A stretch of DNA of 64,000 nucleotides from Chamaecrista fasciculata (taxonomy: Eukaryota; Streptophyta; Magnoliopsida; Fabales; Fabaceae): NCBI GenBank assembly GCA_003254925.1, contig QANZ01047686.1, positions 98,088-162,087 of the forward strand. The letters run 5' to 3'. The notes below the pieces were generated by a model that was not told where the DNA came from, ran no database searches, and saw nothing but the letters and a program-made list of their open reading frames with translations. A program made the position numbers and the translations under genes. Each line of letters starts with the position of its first letter. The first letter of the stretch is position 1. This document shows, piece by piece, positions 12,053-22,905 of this stretch.

Positions 12053-12945
12053 GATCAGGCATGCAACCTTGTGAGCCAAGCAAAAGATGCAGTTCATCAA
12101 TGTACCAAAGAATCCTGCCCGGACGAGGTTAGAAAATAATTAATTGCTGTTACTTCTCATAACATAAATAGTTAAATAAATTATCATCAATAATGTAGTT
12201 ACTAAATTAAGCAGTTTTTGTTATTTTATTATTTTAATTTTCGAATATGGAGAAGACTTAATTTATTGAAGGAGATAAAAGTCATAAAACTCACTTTCAT
12301 AAATAATGCAACAATTCTCCATATGTGAATACGCAGAAAAAATATTTTCATTATTAATTGAATATAATAATGCAACAATTGTTTTCTTCCATTTTCGTTT
12401 TAATGATTTAATTTGGACTAAAACCCTATTTTGGTTCCACACAAATATTTTCATTACTAAAATTAGTCTTTCAATCCAATATTTATTAACGAAGTTGAAG
12501 ATAGGACACTCTCAAATGATGATGAAAAGATTTTGTGTCATCATTTAATAACAGTGTCGTCATTGATTCTATTCAAAATTAGATGGAATGACTAATTTTT
12601 TTATAAATAACAAACATTTATACGAGGGACCAAATTGAGAAAAAATTTAAAGGGGACCAAATTGAGAAAAATGTAATATGTGAGAGACTAGAATAAAGTT
12701 TTAGTCATTTAATTTGTTTTGCAAGATATACATAGTGGACCATTAATTAATTTTAAAGGGGACCAAATTGAGAAAAATGTAATATGTGAGAGACTAGAAT
12801 AAAAAGTATTTGGTGTGTGTTTTTTGTAGGGTTGTCCTTTTTTTTTTATAATCGTTTTTTGTAGGGTTGTCAGGCGCAGCAAATGAGGCCAAAGGCACAA
12901 GATGCTGCTGATGCTGCGAAAAGCACGGTTGGGGCATACAAATAA
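10952..12945 (+). CDS. KIN/LEA-like small stress protein, three exons
   Basis: Exons 10952-11011, 12053-12127 and 12865-12945 are all joined in phase 0 at GT..AG introns (CT|GTGAGT, TTTCAG|GAT, GAG|GTTAGA, TTGTAG|GGT). The product has 71 residues: MDNQSQSLNHQAAMATRQAA, then DQACNLVSQAKDAVHQCTKE, then QQMRPKAQDAADAAKSTVGA near the C terminus. It is small, hydrophilic and Ala/Gln/Lys-rich with repeated AKDA/AQDAADAAK helices, like plant stress-induced KIN1/KIN2-type LEA proteins of 60-75 residues. These accumulate under cold, drought or ABA and are disordered cytosolic protectants. Unusually, it has three Cys. Intron 1 carries a Helitron and intron 2 a 52-bp direct repeat. No disabling change is visible; expression is unknown. 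Confidence 0.72.
11720..11899 (-). mobile_element. non-autonomous Helitron, copy A (in intron 1 of the KIN-like gene)
   Basis: Read on the minus strand, the element starts TCTTATATTATATGGCTC and ends with a hairpin plus CTAG. The stem arms are tttgcgtgccc (11728-11738) and gggcacgcaaa (11743-11753), with a 4-nt loop, and 8 nt separate the hairpin from the end. The flanks give A before TC and T after CTAG, the Helitron rule for A^T insertion without duplication. At 180 bp it is non-autonomous. Two relatives lie at 58036-58199 and 59025-59453. Confidence 0.85.
12647..12803. repeat. 52-bp direct repeat in intron 2
   Basis: Copies at 12647-12698 and 12752-12803 share 'tttaaaggggaccaaattg' through 'gagagactagaataaa' with essentially no differences and are separated by 53 bp. 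A related but diverged stretch precedes the first copy. Confidence 0.85.
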
Positions 12946-13107
12946 ATTACAAGGAATTATTTAATTATTCAATTTTGTAATTTTTTTAATTATTTATTTT
13001 ATTTTAAAATGACATAAAATGAAGGAAGAAGTTATTTAATTTCTCCTACTATTCTTTATTTATATATATTTTATATAAAATCTTATTTTAATATATAATT
13101 TAGGAGA

Positions 13108-13385
13108 GGCCAAAGTCCTATTTTGGTCCCCCAGTTATGCTCCTTGTTCCAAATAGGTCCCCCAGTTATTTTTTGTTCCATATTGGTCCCCCAGTTATGC
13201 AAAACTTGAAAAAGTTGGTCCCTCTAACGTTTTCCATCCATTTTTCCGTTAAAAAAAGAGGAAAAATAAACTTTCATCCCCAAAAGTTTTATTTTCTTAT
13301 ATTAAGGTCCTTTTCTTTTTATAATAGGATCAAAACTTAAGAAAAAAAACTAAATTAAAATTTTAAGTGAATTTACCCAAAAAAT

Positions 13386-13417
<32 letters not shown>

Positions 13418-13640
13418 CGACCCTTCCCTCCCCGAAAACGTCACCCTTTCCGGCCTCGCCGTCAATTCCCTCAACAAACGCCTCCTCGTCGTCATCCATG
13501 CCCGTCAGCCTCTCCCGCCGTTCAACGCCCTCGTCGCCTACGACCTCCGCTCTGGTCAACGCCTCTTCCTCTCCCTCCTCTCGGAAACCCTCCTCCTCTT
13601 CACGGATAAATGCAAAAATAAACAAAGTCTTAAAAATCAA
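13108..13640 (+). mobile_element. ggtccc-type TE fragment carrying captured coding-like sequence
   Basis: The left end starts 'ggccaaagtcctattttgg' and repeats 'ggtcccccagttat' three times, like the Mutator-type elements at 45.8 and 47.1 kb. After a CT microsatellite the base composition becomes C-rich. The plus strand then reads an open stretch at about 13420-13610 with VTLSGLAVNSLNKRLLV and FNALVAYDLRSGQRLF. This resembles coding sequence, perhaps of an SMP-30/beta-propeller-type protein, a family guess from memory. It looks like a Pack-type capture. The right end of the element was not found. Confidence 0.5.
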
Positions 13641-13734
13641 CTCTTAAATATTCATTTTACACTTCAAAAATAAATACAACAACTAAACAAATACATAAAA
13701 ATTAATACTTAAATGTTCAATAAAACTATAAAAA

Positions 13735-16324
13735 TTAATTGCCCCTGTCTGCATTTTTTGCTGGACATTTAGCCCGTGTGTGGCCAACTTCTTTACACAT
13801 AGAGCATCGATTGCCTCGTTGTCTCTTTAATTTAAAGTCCATCCCGTTTCGATATCTTGTGGACTGAGGTCGACCTCTAACTCGACATACAGAGCGATCG
13901 GGTTCAACTAATAGCCCAGAATATTGTGGCTAATACGTTTCACCACCCATTGGTTTGAAACTGGTGCAATATGCTTTAAGTATAGTCTCCAACTCATACA
14001 CACTGTCAACATAGTTGTGGTAACTAACATTTATACGTTTACAAGCTGCCATGACATGTTCGCAAGGATAATGAACCGCTTGAAACCACCCACAGTCGCA
14101 CATCCGTTCTTGTTCACGTGCTCCCAACTTCACTTTACACATTCGCCCACTTTGGTCGGTGAGCCTATTATATGGTTCTCTTACTTCAAGTAGTCGACTC
14201 CTTAGATCAATTACCTCAACCGAACATCCTATTGACTTGTTAGAATTCTTGCTCAATTCTTTTGTGACGTATTCACAATACTTACGTCCTGCATTGCGTT
14301 GAGCGATAATTGTTTGAGCTCGATCGCTGAAGTACTTGATACTCCTTTGCAGTGTGCCTTCAACTAAACCAGTTACAAGCAAACAATGCATATCTTTCAG
14401 AATACTATTCATACTATCAACTAAGTTCGTTGTCATATGCCCCCATCTTCGTCCCTCAGCATATGCTTGGCACCATTGTGATTTAGGAATAACCACAACA
14501 AACTTGTATGCATCTTCAATGATTCGTTTGAGCTCTAACATCTGTTGTTCAACCATATGTGGCTCGGTCATGTATCCTACAGAAAGAGAAAAAAACTCTT
14601 CAGAAAAAAATTATACCTTACATAATTGTATAGTGAAAAATGATAAAATAATAAAGACCCCACCTATGGACACGAACAAACTTTTGGCTTCTTTATTACG
14701 GACCTCCTTGTAGAGATTGTCAGCCAAATGTCGGATGCAAAATACATGATAGATAAGCATATGGGGGTTGCCACCCTAGTTGTTGGATTCCTACAACAAC
14801 TATGATTGACGGATGTCGATTCGAAATTAAGTATATACCTTGTCTCCCTTGGACCACATGGGCTCGAAGGTGAAACAAGAAAAATGCCCAAGCTTCCTTT
14901 GTTTCACGCTCATCAACGATAGCAAATGCAACTGGCAATAATTTTCCATCGCCATCTTGGGATGTTGCAATCAGTAATGTCCCCTTATATCGTCCATATA
15001 AATGAGTCCCATCAATTTGAATCATAAGTTTCATGTACTGAAAGGCATCAATAGATGACTTAAATGAACAAAACACACGTTGAAATACAGCACGATTGGA
15101 CTCTACATCAACATGCTTGTGTTCCCATCTAACAATTGTTCCAAGCATAAAATGTTCAGCATCGGCTAACCAACGAGAAAGTCTTGCATAGGATTTATCC
15201 CAATCCCCGTAAACAATCTCAAGTGCCTTTTCTTTACCAAGCCATGCTTTCTTATATGAAACGGTGTACCCATGCAGTGCATGAACTCTTTCAACTATTG
15301 AACTGATACGAACACTGGGATTTTCCCGAACCATGGGCACAATTGAAGCCCCAATTACATCTGAGTTCAATTTTGAATGATCTTCATTTATATCTTCACC
15401 CATACATTCGTGTGGTCCTCCAACAATTCTGATTTGCCATTCATTTGACTTAGGTACTCTGCATGCTCTAATTCTCCATGGACATGTCCCAGAGCTATCA
15501 TCGCACCTATAGTCAAGATATTTATGATTTGATTTATTAGTTAAGAATGAGTGGTGGGTTCTCACCGCATTCATCTTCACTGCTTGCCTAAGAGAATCTC
15601 TGTCTGGAAATCGAAGACCAGCATAAAAGTCCTGGTCTCCATGGATTCTAGTAACACCGTATTGTAAACCCGGATCCTGGGCAGCATCAACATCAACTTG
15701 GGAAAAAAACTCAGGAACATCAGCAGGTTCCACGAAATCAACACCTGCATGAACATTTTCTTCAATAAAATCATCGTCGTCATTTGCACTATCAGCAGCT
15801 GGATCAACAAAAGGAACCTCATTTAGATTAAATCCGCATGTCATAGCTAGTTGTTGTGACGAGCTCGGAAAATTCTGATGTTCATAAACCATATTTGTAT
15901 GTTGAGTCTGTTGAAAACTTCCCTCATCGTACATTGACTGAGGATTTGAGCATTGTCCCTCCTCAGTGGTTGTATTAAGGTTGAAGCCAACAATTTTAGT
16001 ATTCACATATAGCTCTATGAATCCAAACTGGTCTCGAACATCTTTATAGTAGTCAATCATGCAGTTTAAACTATCATCATCTTCTACGTATAGAGGAATA
16101 TAATATGGAGGACTTAATAATGAAGGTGCCCTAAACACAATTTGTGACACCACTTCATTTTGAGGTAATTTAAGCCTCTGACTAATCATTCCTCTCAATG
16201 CTTCATAATTTATATTTATATCAAATTTTATAGGTCTCAGTTGTGGACAAGAAAATGTAACTCCTTGATCTGTGTTCTGAATGGCTCCCCCACTATATAT
16301 TGTAGCACGAATACGATTTGCCAT
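13735..16324 (-). pseudogene. MULE (MuDR-type) transposase pseudogene
   Basis: Exon 1 is 16324-14664 and exon 2 is 14576-13735 (donor CATAG|GTGGGG, acceptor CTGTAG|GATACA). Order: PB1-like N-terminal domain, acidic linker, MuDR N-terminal region (GLRFPDRDSLRQAVK; CRVPKSNEWQIRIVGGPHEC), MULE DDE core, SWIM finger (CDCGWFQAVHYPCEH), zinc knuckle CSMCKEVGHTRAKC. Three lesions show. The second catalytic Asp of the usual LISDRH box is Asn (LISNRHPSI, residue about 502, codon 14819-14821), while the first (IDGTH, about 438) remains. A frameshift follows near 14780, after which YHVFCIRHLADNL is read in another frame. TAG at 13930-13932 replaces a probable Trp before PQYSGLLVEP and cuts off the zinc knuckle. 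No TIRs were recognised around it. Confidence 0.92.
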
Positions 16325-18408
16325 TAAAACTACAACAAAAGAACAATTAACAATTTATTTATCCATTCATTCCATCTACTTAATTTTGACAGATATGATT
16401 ATAACATATAATGATTTAACAAATATGATTTTAACAAAATCAAATAATTAACAACAATAATACATTTAAATAAGTAAGTCAACAAAAACAAATCACTCAA
16501 ATGACTAAAAAAATTAGAAAAACAATATTAAATATTTAGTAACAATTTCAATGATTATATTATAATAATAACATTAACCACAAAACTTTAGCAATAATAT
16601 TAAAAAATAAAATACTTAATAAATTTTATAAAATATTTAATAATTAGTATAAAAATAATAAGTAAAATAAATAACTCAACTAATTAAGTTGACTATGAGA
16701 TAATTCATATCGAACTATAAAATTATAATTACAATATGAATGAAATAATAATAATAAATAAATTAAAAAAATAAATTACGTAACCTATAAATGATTAATA
16801 ATTACATTTTACTAACCTTGATTCCAAACTTGATGAGAGAATGTGTAAAGAAATTTTCCTATCTCACATTCCTATTCAAACAAATTAAATTCTATAAATA
16901 TTAGACCCAAAATTATTTTCAAACTATTATGTATTTTCAAATCTAAACAAAATTATTTTCAAACTATTATATATTTTCAAATTATTTTCAAACTTTTATT
17001 TTCAAACTATTATGTATTTTCAAATCTAAACAGAGTTTAATATTAGTTTTAATAAATTATAACAATGAAACAAAATTAATTTAATATAATAAAAAATTAT
17101 AAGCAAAAAGTTCTATTATATATTTTTTGCAAGTTGCAATAATGTATTAATCTACACACTATAATTAATACAACAATTTAAACAACATTCATTATTTAAT
17201 TACAATAATGCAACCAAATTAATTTAATATGACAAAAAAATCTAAAAAAGGGAAACCCGAAAATTAATAAAATTAATAAAAATGACAAAAATTCAATTAT
17301 CTTTTTGGAAGATGCAACAATATATTTATTAAGTAATAATCACAAAATAAAATTACTTACCTTAATAAAATGATGATCCAAGCTTAAAAAGAGGGAATGA
17401 TCCAAAGCTTCAAAAGTAAGAAGAGAAAAAATTCATATCTCTTTTGGGTGATTTTTACTGTGTTTGTTAGTGAATGGTGAAATTGTCAAATTGGTTAGTT
17501 TATAAAGAAAAAAAAATGGACCGTTGGAGAATAAATTGTTAGAGAATATTTGTTGGGAAAAAAAAATAGATGAAAAATTATTGATTATTCTATTTGTTGG
17601 GAAAAGTATTCAAAAGCACGCCTATATAGAAAGTAAGATCTGATTGGATGAGTATTTGAATATCCTTATCTCTCTTCTACGAAAAAAAAATATCCTTATC
17701 TCTCCGTCATTAATGTGCATTGAGAATTAGTGGATTGATTTTAAATTTGTCTACCTCTCTCACTCTCCTATTTTTCATAAAATGAAATTAATGCAATGTC
17801 TCTTATTTATCTTTTCCATTGACCAATCAAGGATTAAGAAAAATGATAAGGTTCATCTAAATAGATTTCGAACCAACGAAGCGTGCTGCCTTCTTTAGAA
17901 AAATAACAATGTTGGTTCCTAGACTAGCTAAGGAACATGCATATTGGGGTTTTTTTTTAAATAATACAAAATCGGAAATTATTTAACACAATATTTCTGG
18001 TCAATAATTAATTATGGTCCCTGAATACTCGCTTGTCCCTTGTTGAATCAAGTATTTAATCAAAATTTCTAGAAAACGTGGCATCACATTATTGGTCCGT
18101 AAAAAGTGAATATTCGGCTTATGGATGAATATCCTATATACATAAATGATTTAGGAACTGGGGTAGTGGGCTAAATAATTTTTTATTTTGTGTTATTTAA
18201 AAAAACCAAATATAATTAGGTGGAATATATATTTTCGTATTTTGGAGTTGGAGGAATAAATCTTTTGTTTGAAGAGGATTTGTCTTTCCTATTGATATTA
18301 TTGGTGTTGTGTAGAAGCATGCTTCTGAATTTTACAGAAGGGTGATGTTTAATTTAATTTAATTTTTAAAGAATAATATACAAACAACAACATTTAGATA
18401 AAAAAAAA
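16325..18408. other. very AT-rich intergenic stretch upstream of the MULE
   Basis: No gene is seen. It holds short AT-rich repeats, e.g. 'tattttcaaa' phrases repeated near 16910-17030, and probably contains the 5' end of the MULE element. No convincing TIR was found. Confidence 0.6.
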
Positions 18409-18836
18409 GTGTAAATTACACTTTGGTACCCTGTAGTTTGATCTTATTTCACTTTGGTACCCTGTGGTTTGAAACTTGACACTTTGGTATGCTTTGGTAT
18501 TCTCTATTAACACTTTGGTACCCTTTGGAGCTATTTTGTAATTTTAATCATAACAAATTCTGTAAAAATTACATATTGACCCCAAAAAATTTTCAAAAAT
18601 TACAAATAGGTCTCTAGATACATATTATCTAGGGACTAAAATGAAAATTTTAAAAAAAATTTTGGGTGAATATGTAATTTTTGCAAAATTTGTTATCGTT
18701 AAAATTACAAAATAGCTCCAAAGGGTACCAAAGTGTTAATGGAGAATACCACATGGTACAAAGTGTCAAGTTTGAAACCACATGGTACCAAAGTGAAATA
18801 GGGTCAAACTACAGGGTACCAAAGTGTAATTTACCC
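18409..18836. mobile_element. fold-back element with ggtacc-rich arms
   Basis: The left arm starts 'gtgtaaattacactttgg' and the right arm ends as its complement, 'ccaaagtgtaatttaccc'. Arms of about 110 bp each carry several 'actttggtaccctgtggttt' words. The core, with 'ggagctattttgtaatttta', recurs inside the hAT element at 48.1 kb. No transposase is present. A flanking A-run makes any TSD unreadable. Confidence 0.75.
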
Positions 18837-19639
18837 TAAAAAAATTATATAATATCTTTAAAATAATTATATTTTAAAAATGAAAAAGAAAAAATATATA
18901 CTGGTGGCTAATAAGCCAACACATTCATTTGGTTCGTTGGCTAAATAGACGAATTCATTAAGTAAAAATAAATTTATTTTATAATGTCTGAGCTCACCCA
19001 TTTAACAGGTGAGACAGGCCAGTCCACAAGCTTAAGCCTACTTTGACAATAGTAATATCAACCATCAAGATTTTTCACTCCCTTGGTGAGTGCAATTGTT
19101 GTGTTGATGGTAGTATAGCTATTGTGGGATATATGAACTCTAATATTGGCATGATTATTTGGGAGAGCCCTCCTAACTCTTATAAATGTTAATTTTTTGA
19201 GCGCTGATTGAATGAGTTTTTAAGGATTTTGATATTGTGTATGAGAAAATATAAACTCTATTAACTTATTTCTAATATCATAATGAAGATCTTATATGAA
19301 TTTTTATTTTATACTCTGATTAGTTTTGATCTAAAAGTATAACAAGGTTTTAAACTCTTTGTTACCTTTAGAAATTGAGTCTGTCATAATTGGCCATATT
19401 TTGCTTAAAAAAGAACTAATCAGTTTATAGTATTACTCATTCTATTTGGAGATCCACTTCTTATATTTAAAAGGATAACAACAAAAAGAGTTTTACTCAA
19501 AAAAAAATTGATAGAGTTTAAAAGTAATTTTGAAAATAATATGATTTCATATTCCCTTAATTAGAGCTTGATTAGCCCAAATATTGACATGTTATTTGGT
19601 CCTCTTTTTACGCGTTTATAATGATAATATATTGCAATT

Positions 19640-20760
19640 AGACAAATTAATATATTAAGGGTTGCACCAAGGTATGACATAATAAAGTGGATAAAATAGA
19701 TTATTTAGCGTTTATTTACTGTATTTTATAAATAAGTACTATTTAAGGGGTTTTTCTGTGTTTTACATATCCAAACAAGGAAAAACCAAAGGGAATCATC
19801 TAAAATCAACGAGAAGATACTAAAAATCACAAGATTATCTTGTGCCATCATGTGTGCCTTTGGCACAAGTGACAGCACAAGAAAAGACGTAGTCTAGGAG
19901 AAGATTTGGACGACCGGAATTCAAGAAAATAAGATAGTAGCGGAATATTCGGCGAATATATTCTGTGCCGTCATATGTGCCTCTGGCACAAGTGACGACA
20001 CAAGCCCAAGTTGTTCCTAAACTTGCGGCCCAAGTTTATTTTCATGCCTATAAATAGAGTTCATCATTCCACATCAAAGACACGCCTCAGAGTAGGCAGA
20101 AACACCATATAGAGAGGCAGTAGTCATCAATAGGTCTCCATATGAGAGCCTAAACGTTCTTTATCCTAGAGGAGAATCCGAATGAAGCCTGAGCTCAACG
20201 TTCGTCGATGTCCAAGGAGTTTTATTATTATTGTTATGTTTTAGATAATAGTCGTTAGATCGTTTTAATTCTTCCATAAACAATATTAGTTGTGTTTATC
20301 TTGGATCGTTTGACCATTACTTTTATGATTAATAAAGTTTACTCTTTTGCACATTCGATTGAATTGTGGTCGTTTGACAGAGTGATCTATCTATTGTTTC
20401 TATTATTATAATAATAACATCTTGATTATCTTTATTGGGCTATGATGGTAGACTTCGTGATTATTCTCTAGGGATTTCATCTTCTCATCTATCTTCTTTT
20501 ATCTTTCTTTAGTTTCTTTAAGTTCTTTATTATTTTCTTGTTTTCATCATAATAATTATAAAACCCACAAAACATCAAACCTAAATTCGTGATTGTTTAC
20601 ACAATTAATTGTTATACTCATCCAAGAAGTTCCGTGTGAGATCCGACCTTGGGTTGTGCACTATATTATATATAAATATAATATTCGGGTATAACTTGAG
20701 TATTAATTTGGCGGCACTAACGACAAGTGCTCCGTCAGAGCTATAAAATCAGACTTATTT
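19640..20760 (+). other. LTR-like or promoter-like region with paired 41-bp repeats
   Basis: Two 41-bp copies (19841-19881 and 19964-20004, five mismatches) each hold a small palindrome, tgtgcc..ggcaca, and precede a TATA-like 'ctataaatag' near 20048. The downstream text, with no ORF, resembles U3-R-U5 architecture and ends near 'gcgctccgtcagag'-like sequence around 20740. No TG..CA ends with TSD were fixed, so a solo LTR is only a possibility. Confidence 0.35.
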
Positions 20761-21607
20761 TGACATTTGTAAACTTGATTTAAATTACAATTTGGAATTA
20801 TTAAAATCGTGGTTGTCAAACTCAAGAGTTAACACCTAAACTCGTCAAGTGTACCTTCTAATTTGAGCAAACTCATAAAATAATTGAACTCGGTGCAAAC
20901 TCGTGCTAAACTCGTAAATTCGGGTGAACTAGTGAGTTTACTGCAAACTTGGTGAGTTCACTTAGTTTCAATTATTTTTTTTCTTTTTACATTTGATGCC
21001 TAAAACTCATGACGAAATCACCCAAAATCAAACTCAACTTTCAATTTTGCCTAAATTTAACCTCAATATGCAGCTCACTCCCTCTTAGCTCCTCACTCAG
21101 TCACTGACTGTTCATGCTGCTCAATTAGTCTACTTGGTTGTTTGAGGTTAGTATATTTTTTTGGCAAACGAAAGAACTATAATTTAGTCCGGAATTTCTT
21201 TTGTTTGGGTTCTCTGAATTCATACACCATTATTGGTCTCTCAAATCTTAAGACAATACTTTATAATTGCACAATGATTTAGATTCCTTGTTAGCTCATT
21301 GGTTTTAAGGAAAATAATTGTGTGATCTATTATTTTTTTAAGAAGATAATTGTCGGTCGAGTACTTTAGTTCTCTTTGTTATGTAATAAAAGACATATTT
21401 ATGTATACTTTAATTTTACGCTAAAGTAAATGATATAAGAATACATTTTATCATGAATACTTAGGTAAAATTTTACGAGTTTGCGATCAACTCCTCAAAC
21501 ATCATCTCATTTCAGAATTGGATGAACAATATTGTTTAGTTGTTTGGTTGGACTCTCATCTCATTCACAACATCATCTCATTTTCTCTTACAATTACTAA
21601 ACTATTC

Positions 21608-22662
21608 CTACTCATACACCTATAATTACTTATACTTAGGGGTGGCAATCTCAACCCATTACCCACCAACCCAACCAACCCAACAACAAATTAACCAACC
21701 CAAACCCAACCCATTTAGATAATGGGTTAAGATGGGTTGGGTTCAAAATTGACCCATTAAAATTTGGGTTGGGTTAGGTAAAACCCATAGGTTACCCAAC
21801 CCAACCCAAATTTGTATCAAAACTATGTAGTTTCATGAAAGGGGGTAAATATGCAATTTCATAAATTTTTGCAAAATTTCAAAATTTACAAAAACGTCCC
21901 TAAACCATAATATTTGAGGACTAAAATGAAAATTATAAAAAAAAATTTGGACCAAAATTGTAATTTTGAAAAATATTGGAAAAAGGATAAAATTACAGAT
22001 TAGTCCTAAATTTGAAAAAAANNNNNNNNNNNNNNNNNNNNNNNNNNNNNNNNNNNNNNNNNNNNNNNNNNNNNNNNNNNNNNNNNNNNNNNNNNNNNNN
22101 NNNNNNNNNNNNNNNNNNNNNNNNNNNNNNNNNNNNNNNNNNNNNNNNNNNNNNNNNNNNNNNNNNNNNNNNNNNNNNNNNNNNNNNNNNNNNNNNNNNN
22201 NNNNNNNNNNNNNNNNNNNNNNNNNNNNNNNNNNNNNNNNNNNNNNNNNNNNNNNNNNNNNNNNNNNNNNNNNNNNNNNNNNNNNNNNNNNNNNNNNNNN
22301 NNNNNNNNNNNNNNNNNNNNNNNNNNNNNNNNNNNNNNNNNNNNNNNNNNNNNNNNNNNNNNNNNNNNNNNNNNNNNNNNNNNNNNNNNNNNNNNNNNNN
22401 NNNNNNNNNNNNNNNNNNNNNNNNNNNNNNNNNNNNNNNNNNNNNNNNNNNNNNNNNNNNNNNNNNNNNNNNNNNNNNNNNNNNNNNNNNNNNNNNNNNN
22501 NNNNNNNNNNNNNNNNNNNNNNNNNNNNNNNNNNNNNNNNNNNNNNNNNNNNNNNNNNNNNNNNNNNNNNNNNNNNNNNNNNNNNNNNNNNNNNNNNNNN
22601 NNNNNNNNNNNNNNNNNNNNNNNNNNNNNNNNTACTCATACACTTATAATTACCTATACTCT
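21608..22662. repeat. 611-bp N gap flanked by a 30-bp duplicated sequence
   Basis: N fills 22022-22632. The 30 bases right after the gap (22633-22662, 'tactcatacacttataatta...') repeat 21608-21637 ('tactcatacacctataatta...') with a few differences. Between them, from about 21637, comes a taggggtggcaat start and gggttg-rich sequence typical of an hAT MITE whose right end falls in the gap. Frames spanning the Ns are meaningless. Confidence 0.8.
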
Positions 22663-22905
22663 AATACAAATATAAAAAAAAAACAATTAGGCAAAATAGT
22701 AATTTTACATACCCTCATTTATTGTACTTATAATTTTCTCTCTCTAACTATCATTTCTTATCAATTTTTTTTTTCTCTTTTTCACTTACACACCTCTCTC
22801 TCATATATATATATAGAAATATATTCTTATATATATATTATAATATATATTAATTTAATTAAACAAAAATTATTTTTTTTCATTTGCAATGTTGTTATTT
22901 TTTTA

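Noticed and set aside
13690..17650. TIR pair for an autonomous MULE around the transposase
   Set aside because: I compared both flanks and found no convincing inverted ends or 9-bp TSD; it may be a non-TIR MULE or truncated.
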